From: an uncultured Collinsella sp.
Lineage (GTDB): Bacteria; Actinomycetota; Coriobacteriia; Coriobacteriales; Coriobacteriaceae
Assembly (NCBI GenBank): GCA_900544235.1
Contig: UQUL01000006.1
Location: 1-64,000 of the forward strand
DNA length: 64,000 nucleotides
Reading direction: 5' to 3'
How positions within the stretch are numbered: the stretch's first letter is position 1; each line of letters opens with the position of its first letter. Positions 57,725-64,000 of the stretch are shown piece after piece. A program made the position numbers and the translations under genes. Below the pieces are notes generated by a model. It was given only the letters and a program-made list of their open reading frames with translations. It was not told the DNA's origin and made no database searches.

Positions 57725-60085
57725 ATGGATGCCGCAGCCCGTACCGCCCATGATTCCACCCTCCAGCCGTTTTCGGAGATGGAGCACTATAAGCATGCCG
57801 ATGAGCTGCCGCCCGAGATTATGGCGGACAGCTACGACAAGCTGGAGCGCCTGTGCCTCAAATATATGAATGAGGATGACTTCTCCAAGGTGGAGCAGGC
57901 CTACTGCTTTGCTGCCGAGAAGCATTGCAACCAAAAGCGGCGCTCGGGCGAGATGTACATTAACCATCCCGTCGAGGTTGCCATCATTTTGGCCGATCTC
58001 AAGATGGACTGCGATGTGGTGTGCGCCGCGCTGCTGCACGATACCGTCGAGGATACCGAGACCTCGCTCGCCGATGTTTCCGGCCTGTTTGGCGATACGG
58101 TGGCCGAGCTCGTCGATGGCGTGACCAAGCTCACCAATATCGAAGTCGACAGCATGGACGAGAAGCAGGCGCTCACGCTGCGCAAGATGTTCCTCGCCAT
58201 GTCCAAGGACATTCGCGTCATCATCGTTAAACTTGCCGACCGTCTGCACAACATGCGAACGCTGGCAGCCCTGCGCGAGGATCGTCGCCTGTTTAAGGCT
58301 CGCGAGACCATGGACGTGTACGCGCCCTTGGCCGACCGCCTGGGCATGAGCTCTATTAAGTGGGAGCTCGAGGACCTGTCCTTCTTCTACCTGGAGCCCG
58401 ATGCCTACCAGCGCATCGCGCGCATGGTGGCGGAGTCGCGCGAGGTCCGTGAGCGCTACCTTGCCGAGACCATCAAGACGCTTACCGATGAGCTCAACCG
58501 CATTGGCCTGGAAGGCTTCCAGATCAACGGCCGTTCCAAGCACTATTGGTCCATCTACCAAAAGATGAAGCGCAAGGGCAAGGAATTCTCCGAGATCTAC
58601 GACCTGGTGGCACTGCGCGTCATCACGCATTCGGTGCGCGATTGCTACTCCACGCTCGGCGCGGTGCATACGCTGTGGCACCCCATGCCCGGTCGCTTTA
58701 AAGACTATATCGCCATGCCCAAGGTCAATAACTACCAGTCGCTCCACACGACGGTTATCGGCCCCACGGCCCGCCCACTCGAGATTCAGATTCGAACCTA
58801 CGAGATGCATGAGCAGGCCGAGTACGGCATTGCCGCCCACTGGCTCTATAAGAAGTCGGGCGGATCGTCTGCTTCCAAGAGCAATGACGCTCAACGTTTG
58901 GACGACCAGATCAACTGGCTTAAGCATTCGCTCGATTGGGCGGCTTCCGACGAGATCACCGATGCCAAGGAATACCTGCACTCGCTGAAGGTCGATCTGT
59001 TCGATCAGGAGATCTTCGTCTTTACGCCCAAGGGCGAGGTCATGGCGCTTCGTGCCGGATCCACGCCGCTCGACTTTGCCTATGCCGTTCACACCGAGGT
59101 GGGAAACCATTGCGTCGGCGCCAAAATCAACGGTGCGGTGGCTCCGCTCACGCACGAGATTAAGACGGGTGACCGTGTCGAGATCCTGACGAACAAGAGT
59201 TCCAAGCCGTCGCGTGATTGGCTCAAGATCGTCAAGACGCCTTCGGCTAAGTCCAAGATCCGCCGTTACTTTGCCGCCGCGACCAAGGACGACGACGCTG
59301 CTGCCGGCCGCGATATGCTGGCCAAGGACCTGCGTAAGCGTGGCTATGGCATTTCTACGCCGCGTTCGACGCGTGCACTCAACGCCGTGGCGGAGCAGTT
59401 TAACTTCAAGCAGCTCGAGGACCTGTTTGCCGCCGTCGGCGCCGGCAAGGTTGCCCCGCGCGCTGTGGGCAATAAGGTCGAGCAAATCTTGGACCCCAAG
59501 CCCGAGGAACAGCTCACCAAGGCCGAGGCTATCGCCGAGGTCGTGAAGCAGCCCGCTCGCGGCTCCAACCGCAAGCCGCAAAAGCGCGGCAAGAGCGCCA
59601 GTAACGGCATTATCGTCAAGGGCGAGAGCAACAGCGGCCTGCTGGTCCGTCTGGCTCATTGCTGCAACCCCGTGACGGGCGACGACATCGTCGGCTTCAT
59701 CACGCGCGGTCGTGGCGTTTCGGTGCATCGCGCCAACTGCCCCAACGTCAAGGGTCTTATGGAACATCCCGAGCGCATGATCGATGTGGAGTGGGACGGC
59801 GCTGCCGACACCCTCTTCCAGGTCGAGATCGTGGTCGAGTGCCTGGACCGCATGGGCCTGCTCAAGGATGTCACCATTGCCATTGGCGATGCGGGCGGCA
59901 ATATCCTTTCCGCCGCCACGTCGACCAACCGCGAGGGTATTGCAACCCTGCGCTTTATGGTCGAGATCTCGGACGCGAGTGGTCTGGATCCGCTGCTGGC
60001 TTCCATCAGCAGCGTCGATTCGGTCTACGACGCTCGCCGTCTTATGCCCGGCGAAGGCGGAGCTCAGCTCAAGCGTCGTGTGTAG
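57725..60085 (+). CDS. relA: Bifunctional (p)ppGpp synthetase/hydrolase RelA/SpoT
   Basis: This 786-residue long RSH protein makes and degrades the alarmone (p)ppGpp. The HD hydrolase domain is intact (YINHPVEVAIILADL, LLHDTVEDT, VKLADRLHNMRTL). The synthetase has GRSKHYWSIYQKMKRKG, YDLVALRVI and GRFKDYIAMPKVNNYQSLHTTV. TGS (IFVFTPKGEVMALRAGSTPLDFAYAVHTEVG) and C-terminal ACT domains follow. Both activities are therefore expected. GGGGAAGGGGA precedes the ATG. It starts 15 bases after recJ and is probably cotranscribed with it; a terminator follows. Confidence 0.97.
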   Translation: MDAAARTAHDSTLQPFSEMEHYKHADELPPEIMADSYDKLERLCLKYMNEDDFSKVEQAYCFAAEKHCNQKRRSGEMYINHPVEVAIILADLKMDCDVVCAALLHDTVEDTETSLADVSGLFGDTVAELVDGVTKLTNIEVDSMDEKQALTLRKMFLAMSKDIRVIIVKLADRLHNMRTLAALREDRRLFKARETMDVYAPLADRLGMSSIKWELEDLSFFYLEPDAYQRIARMVAESREVRERYLAETIKTLTDELNRIGLEGFQINGRSKHYWSIYQKMKRKGKEFSEIYDLVALRVITHSVRDCYSTLGAVHTLWHPMPGRFKDYIAMPKVNNYQSLHTTVIGPTARPLEIQIRTYEMHEQAEYGIAAHWLYKKSGGSSASKSNDAQRLDDQINWLKHSLDWAASDEITDAKEYLHSLKVDLFDQEIFVFTPKGEVMALRAGSTPLDFAYAVHTEVGNHCVGAKINGAVAPLTHEIKTGDRVEILTNKSSKPSRDWLKIVKTPSAKSKIRRYFAAATKDDDAAAGRDMLAKDLRKRGYGISTPRSTRALNAVAEQFNFKQLEDLFAAVGAGKVAPRAVGNKVEQILDPKPEEQLTKAEAIAEVVKQPARGSNRKPQKRGKSASNGIIVKGESNSGLLVRLAHCCNPVTGDDIVGFITRGRGVSVHRANCPNVKGLMEHPERMIDVEWDGAADTLFQVEIVVECLDRMGLLKDVTIAIGDAGGNILSAATSTNREGIATLRFMVEISDASGLDPLLASISSVDSVYDARRLMPGEGGAQLKRRV

Positions 60086-60119
60086 GTGCGAGAGCCTCTC
60101 AGCATCATAGATATTGGTT

Positions 60120-60155
60120 ACGTTCGAGGCATCGTTTGGTGCCTCGAACGTATTT
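60120..60155 (+). terminator. Terminator after relA
   Basis: ACGTTCGAGGC (60120-60130) pairs perfectly with GCCTCGAACGT (60141-60151), followed by ATTTT. Confidence 0.85.
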
Positions 60156-60173
60156 TAGAAGGAGGGTATGCGC

Positions 60174-60857
60174 ATGGGCGATATGACTTTGGACCTGACA
60201 CCCCGAGGTGCGGCTTCGATTGAGGCGCTCGTCAACGGCCCCATTCAGACCAACAGCTACGCCGTGATTTCGAATGACGAGTGCTTAATCGTCGATCCGG
60301 CGTGGGAGGGCGAGCGTCTTGTGGAGCATATCCGCACCGCGCATCCTGAGGTGCGCGTACTCGGTTCTGTCTGCACGCACGGTCATGCCGACCATGTTGG
60401 CGGGGTTGCCGGGGTTCGAGCTGTCGTTGGCGACAGCGCGCTATATGAGTTGTGCGCTAAGGACGTGACGGTACCTCGCGCAAATATCGAGGAGCAGCGC
60501 GCCATGTGGGGTATCGAGACACCCGATCCGGGTGAGCCGACGCGTTTGCTTGCCGAGGGCGATACAATCGAGGTGGGCGACGTCTGCCTGCAGGTGATCG
60601 AGACGCCGGGGCATACGCCGGGCGGCATCGTCCTGTTCGCCGCGACCGAGCGGGGGAACATCGCCTTTGTGGGCGACACGCTTTTCCCGGGCAGCCACGG
60701 TCGTACCGATCTTTCCGGCGGTGACGAGGCGGCGATTATGCGCTCGCTCTCCAAACTTGCCAAGATGCTTCCGCCCGATACCGTTTGCTTGACGGGCCAT
60801 GGCGATTCGACCACGATGGCGCGCGAACTTATGCAGAACCCGTTTATGCAGATGTAG
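60174..60857 (+). CDS. Metallo-beta-lactamase-fold hydrolase (glyoxalase II-like)
   Basis: This 227-residue hydrolase has the zinc motif THGHADHVGG, then ETPGHTPGG, FVGDTLFPGSHGR and a final GHGDST. It is the short glyoxalase II/YcbL-like group that hydrolyses thioesters such as S-lactoylglutathione-type compounds; the true substrate is unknown. The frame has two ATGs; 60174 has AAGGAGGG at good spacing and is preferred to 60168. The gene follows the relA terminator. Confidence 0.9.
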   Translation: MGDMTLDLTPRGAASIEALVNGPIQTNSYAVISNDECLIVDPAWEGERLVEHIRTAHPEVRVLGSVCTHGHADHVGGVAGVRAVVGDSALYELCAKDVTVPRANIEEQRAMWGIETPDPGEPTRLLAEGDTIEVGDVCLQVIETPGHTPGGIVLFAATERGNIAFVGDTLFPGSHGRTDLSGGDEAAIMRSLSKLAKMLPPDTVCLTGHGDSTTMARELMQNPFMQM

Positions 60858-61051
60858 GCTCGAAGCCGTCGTCCGAACCACGAAGACCGCTCAATCGTCA
60901 AGCTATTTTCCCCAGTGGGTCGATTCTGTGGGGCAAACGGTCAAAATTTGTCCAATCGGATGGTATTCATGAACAAACGAACGTTTATGCTCGGGTATGT
61001 CGTGGTAAAATCTCAGGCGTTATCGGAGCAACCTTACAGGAGGTTTCTTTT

Positions 61052-61918
61052 ATGCTCGTCAACGCAGCAGACATGCTCAAGAAGGCCGAGGCCGGCAAGT
61101 ACGGTCTCGGTGCCTTCAACACCAACAACCTCGAGTGGACCCTGGCTATTCTCCAGGCCGCCGAGGAGGCCAAGTCTCCGCTGATCCTTCAGTGCACCGC
61201 TGGTGCCGCTAAGTGGATGGGCGGTTTCAAGGTCTGCGCCGACATGGTCAAGGCTGCCGTCGAGGCCACGGGCGTTACCGTTCCCGTCGCCCTTCACCTC
61301 GATCACGGTTCTTACGAGGACTGCTTCAAGTGCATCGAGGCCGGCTTCACGTCCATCATGTATGACGGCTCTCACGAGGAGACCTTCCAGCTTAACCTCG
61401 ACCGCACCAAGGAGCTCGTTGAGCTTGCCCACTCCAAGGGCATGTCCATCGAGGCCGAGGTCGGCGGCATCGGCGGCACCGAGGACGGCGTGACCTCCAG
61501 CGGCGAGCTCGCTGATCCTGCTGAGTGCAAGCAGATTGCTGACCTGGGCGTCGACTTCCTCGCCTGCGGTATCGGCAACATCCACGGCGTGTACCCTGCC
61601 GACTGGGCTGGCCTTTCCTTCGAGCGCCTGGGCGAGATCAAGGCTCAGACCGGCGACCTGCCCCTCGTCCTGCACGGTGGCACCGGCATCCCCGAGGATC
61701 AGATCAAGAAGGCCATCTCCCTGGGTATCTCCAAGATCAACGTCAACACCGATCTGCAGCTCGTCTTCGCCAAGGGCGTTCGCGAGTACATCGAGGCTGG
61801 CAAGGATCAGCAGGGCAAGGGCTTTGACCCCCGCAAGCTCCTCAAGCCTGGTCGCGACAACATCGTTGCCCGCACCAAGGAGCTCATGGAGGAGTTTGGC
61901 TCCGTCAACAAGGCGTAA
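61052..61918 (+). CDS. fba: Class II fructose-1,6-bisphosphate aldolase
   Basis: This 288-residue zinc-dependent aldolase splits fructose 1,6-bisphosphate in glycolysis. Motifs: GAFNTNNLEWT, ALHLDHGSYED (zinc His and catalytic Asp), SIEAEVGGIGGTEDG, HGVYP and LHGGTGIPEDQIKKAI, and NVNTDLQL. Length and sequence fit the short type shared with tagatose-bisphosphate aldolases. AGGAGG precedes ATG 61052. Codon use is strongly biased to C-ending codons, as in highly expressed genes. A possible -10 TAAAAT lies about 40 bases upstream. Confidence 0.96.
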   Translation: MLVNAADMLKKAEAGKYGLGAFNTNNLEWTLAILQAAEEAKSPLILQCTAGAAKWMGGFKVCADMVKAAVEATGVTVPVALHLDHGSYEDCFKCIEAGFTSIMYDGSHEETFQLNLDRTKELVELAHSKGMSIEAEVGGIGGTEDGVTSSGELADPAECKQIADLGVDFLACGIGNIHGVYPADWAGLSFERLGEIKAQTGDLPLVLHGGTGIPEDQIKKAISLGISKINVNTDLQLVFAKGVREYIEAGKDQQGKGFDPRKLLKPGRDNIVARTKELMEEFGSVNKA

Positions 61919-61943
61919 GTAGCGGTTTAACTTCCCGCCGGAG

Positions 61944-62035
61944 GCCCCGTTTCCCCTACGCTGTTTCCCTCGCGCTCACCTGGCTTCGCCAGAAGTCGCG
62001 CGACGGAATCAGCTCCGGGGAAACGGGGCTTCCTT
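61944..62035 (+). terminator. Large hairpin terminator after fba
   Basis: GCCCCGTTTCCCC (61944-61956) pairs perfectly with GGGGAAACGGGGC (62017-62029), followed by TTCCTTCGTT. The 60-base loop holds a second stem (CTGGC/GCCAG). Confidence 0.75.
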
Positions 62036-62176
62036 CGTTAACTCGCTACAGGGTTACTGGGCTGAATTCATTTTTTATAGGTACCGTTTATCGGTGTTGA
62101 GAGTTCCTTTATTGGGGCTTTCTTTTTTATCTCGCTACAATGGACTTCAAGCGTTCTAGTGACTTGGAGTTTTGGT

Positions 62177-63610
62177 ATGGCTGTTATTAATGTGCTGCCT
62201 TCGGATGGGAAGGTTATTGACGAGGGTCCTGTTGGTTGTTCTGTTGATGTTTGCAATGATGACTTCCGTTTTCTAGATGTTGGCTTGCCACCCGAGATTC
62301 TGCGTTTAAAGGACGCGGGGTATCTTTCGCAGGCTATTGAGGCTTGCGACCGCCTACTTGCCCAAGATCCCGATCCCTCGCTTGCTGCCTGCGTTCGTGC
62401 CGAGCGGTATCGCATGCTCGAGACGCCGCTTCATTTTTCGGTGTCGCGCGATCGAGCTATTGCGATGATTCGCGAGGAGTGGCCTGAGTTTACCGAGGAG
62501 CAGTTTGACGATCTGATTGACCGTAAGCGTATTGACTGGCGCTTTATCGATGGCGAGCTGTTCGTTCTCGACAACTTCCTCGATTCGCTTCGCGTATATC
62601 CCAAAGAGGTCCCCGGCATGCGTCCCGATTCTACGGACGGAACAGCACTGCGCGACGAGATGCTCAAGGAGATGGAGTCACAAAACGGATTGGCTCGCGT
62701 CATTACGCTTAAAGCGTCCGTGTCTGTCCCCGGCGCTCTAGAGGGGGAGACCGTTCGCGCTTGGCTTCCCGTAGCCGCCACCTGCCGCCAACAGTCTCAG
62801 GTCGAGATTCTCGACATGACGCCGGAGGGTGCTGTTGCTCCCGCGAACGCTTCGGCGCGTACCGCCTCGTGGTCTTCTTCGAGTGAGCGCTCATTCTCGG
62901 TGACTTATCGTTATCACATCGATGCTGCTTATTGTGATGTCTACGGTGGCACACTTCCGGTTCATCCGCGTATGGACGCGCCTCTGCCCGAGGATATTTC
63001 CGAGGACCGTCCGCACATTGCATTCACGCCGTATCTGCAGCAGCTGACGGCCGGTGTTGTTGGCGGACTCGAGGATCCGCTCGATCGCGCCCGTGCTATC
63101 TATGATTACCTGACGCAGTATATCGACTATCGCTATCAGCCGCCGTACTTGCTTTTGGGATCTATTGCCGATGACTGCGCGCATTCGCTCAGCGGCGATT
63201 GCGGAGTTATGGCGCTCACGTTTATCACCATGTGCCGTATCGCGGGCGTGCCTGCCCGTTGGCAGAGCGGCCTGTACGTTGCGCCCGATTCGGTGGGGTC
63301 GCACGACTGGGCAGAGTTCTATACGCCGCAGACCGGTTGGCTCAACGCCGACGTGTCATTTGGATCTTCTGCTCGCAGGATGGGGGAGGAGTGGCGCCGC
63401 CGTCACTACTTTGGCAATCTCGACCCGTGGCGTATGGTGGCCAACAATCGATTCCAGGCAGAGTTTGAGCCCTCTTTCGACGGCATGCGCGAGGACCCTT
63501 ACGATAACCAGATGGGTGAGGCTTCGGTCGACGGTCGCGGATGCCGTCAGCGCGAGATGCTCCGCACAGTCGAACTCATCGAAATGCTCGAAGTTCCATT
63601 TTCGGACTAA
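62177..63610 (+). CDS. Transglutaminase-like domain protein
   Basis: This 477-residue protein carries a C-terminal transglutaminase/protease-like fold with a clear triad: C342 in SGDCGVMAL, H376 in GSHDWAEFY and D392 in LNADVSFG. The N-terminal part (to about 170) is helical, and a beta-rich region (about 175-280) precedes the catalytic core. No signal peptide is seen, so it is probably cytoplasmic. The substrate is unknown. ATG 62177 has TTGGAG upstream, and the in-frame 62159 start is less likely. It stands alone, followed by tRNA-Leu. Confidence 0.85.
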   Translation: MAVINVLPSDGKVIDEGPVGCSVDVCNDDFRFLDVGLPPEILRLKDAGYLSQAIEACDRLLAQDPDPSLAACVRAERYRMLETPLHFSVSRDRAIAMIREEWPEFTEEQFDDLIDRKRIDWRFIDGELFVLDNFLDSLRVYPKEVPGMRPDSTDGTALRDEMLKEMESQNGLARVITLKASVSVPGALEGETVRAWLPVAATCRQQSQVEILDMTPEGAVAPANASARTASWSSSSERSFSVTYRYHIDAAYCDVYGGTLPVHPRMDAPLPEDISEDRPHIAFTPYLQQLTAGVVGGLEDPLDRARAIYDYLTQYIDYRYQPPYLLLGSIADDCAHSLSGDCGVMALTFITMCRIAGVPARWQSGLYVAPDSVGSHDWAEFYTPQTGWLNADVSFGSSARRMGEEWRRRHYFGNLDPWRMVANNRFQAEFEPSFDGMREDPYDNQMGEASVDGRGCRQREMLRTVELIEMLEVPFSD

Positions 63611-63649
63611 TCGGTAGAAAGCTGTGATAAACTAACTCACGCATTACGT

Positions 63650-63736
63650 GCCCGAGTGGCGGAATTGGCAGACGCAGTGGACTCAAAATCCACCGTTGGC
63701 AACAACGTGCGAGTTCGAGTCTCGCCTCGGGCACCA
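63650..63736 (+). tRNA. tRNA-Leu (anticodon CAA)
   Basis: This is an 87-base class II tRNA with acceptor arms GCCCGAG / CTCGGGC, discriminator A and encoded CCA. The anticodon stem GTGGA/TCCAC holds the loop CTCAAAA, giving anticodon CAA (codon UUG). A long variable arm (GTTGGCAACAAC) and T loop GTTCGAGTC are visible. Confidence 0.96.
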
Positions 63737-63755
63737 TACATGCAAGTGAGCGTTC

Positions 63756-63779
63756 AAGGGGGTTGCGGCCCCCTTTTTC
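63756..63779 (+). terminator. Terminator of tRNA-Leu
   Basis: AAGGGGG pairs with CCCCCTT across a TTGCGG loop, followed by TTTTT. It lies 20 bases after the tRNA. Confidence 0.85.
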
Positions 63780-63813
63780 GTGCCGAACTCGCGTGAGCGC
63801 GCGAAGCGTTAAG

Positions 63814-63836
63814 CAAACAGGCCTGCGGCCTGTTTG
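63814..63836. repeat. Palindrome of 10-bp arms
   Basis: CAAACAGGCC (63814-63823) pairs perfectly with GGCCTGTTTG (63827-63836). It could be a second terminator or a REP-type unit. Confidence 0.6.
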
Positions 63837-63844
63837 GGCTTATA

Positions 63845-63951
63845 GGACAAAATGTGTGTCCACGTTGGGGGCATCGGCGCAGGTCGATGCCCCTTTTTCA
63901 GCCGTTTAAATTCCGTGCCCGCTTTTAACCGCTCGGACAGAATGTGTGTCC
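63845..63951. repeat. Two 17-bp repeats 90 bases apart with a terminator between
   Basis: GGACAAAATGTGTGTCC (63845-63861) and GGACAGAATGTGTGTCC (63935-63951) differ by one base and are exactly 90 bases apart. Between them GGGGCATCG/CGATGCCCC plus TTTTT (63867-63899) is a rho-independent terminator. No gene is seen from 63737 to the end of the window. Confidence 0.7.
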
Positions 63952-64000
63952 GGTTGCCTATCGTTCCCGCAGGTAGATAACCTTTTCCGGAACCGTTAAA

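Overview
The window looks like chromosomal DNA of a Collinsella-type member of the Coriobacteriia (anaerobic, high-GC gut Actinomycetota). This is inferred from GC-rich codon use, GTG starts, many AGGAGG-type ribosome sites, tight head-to-tail operons, anaerobic functions (rubrerythrin, class III Fe alcohol dehydrogenase, Etf-linked lactate dehydrogenase) and the abundance of intergenic palindromic repeats. No rRNA, CRISPR array, complete insertion sequence or prophage was seen. One tRNA gene, tRNA-Leu(CAA), is present near the right end.

Left part (1-24.7 kb): a DUF559-like nuclease gene bracketed by 123-bp inverted-repeat elements; a rubrerythrin; an alcohol/aldehyde dehydrogenase pair; a 27-residue holin-like toxin with a probable antisense RNA; a small HIRAN protein; a metallophosphoesterase; a DUF2130 protein; a Ski2-like DUF3516 helicase; a TrmB-like methyltransferase; a Trm9/ALKBH8-like methyltransferase; an XRE regulator with a DUF4097 partner; Elp3 coupled to a spermidine-synthase-like protein; and a three-gene operon (TerB-N protein, BrxD-type ATPase, BrxHI/Lhr-like helicase) that resembles known Ter/BREX-associated DNA-processing or defence cassettes. 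A DUF554 membrane protein follows.

Middle part (24.8-43.4 kb): a five-gene envelope locus of small secreted proteins, one with a non-canonical LAQTG sorting motif; a lactate dehydrogenase-EtfB-EtfA operon in which EtfA carries a two-cluster ferredoxin domain; an HD hydrolase; AzlC/AzlD; a KdgT-type permease; a membrane diguanylate cyclase; an EamA exporter; the large fused FGAM synthase PurL; and a CPA2 antiporter followed by a tandem palindromic array with a 62-bp period.

Right part (43.4-64 kb): homoserine dehydrogenase, divergent from a complete branched-chain amino-acid ABC transporter with two tandem binding proteins (livK-livK-livH-livM-livG-livF); cutC with a GalT/HIT-like protein; a bile-acid/sodium symporter family protein; a RecJ nuclease fused to a RecQ-like helicase; RelA/SpoT; a metallo-beta-lactamase-fold hydrolase; class II fructose-bisphosphate aldolase; a transglutaminase-like protein; and tRNA-Leu.

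The strongest leads are (1) the 123-bp CTAAGTGAGTAGAC elements and the nuclease-like gene whose stop codon lies inside one; (2) the TerB-BrxD-helicase operon; (3) Elp3 and a Trm9-like methyltransferase about 2 kb apart, suggesting a bacterial route to mcm5U-like tRNA modification; (4) the type I toxin-antitoxin locus; and (5) the RecJ-helicase fusion. All identifications come from reading motifs; no database search was run.
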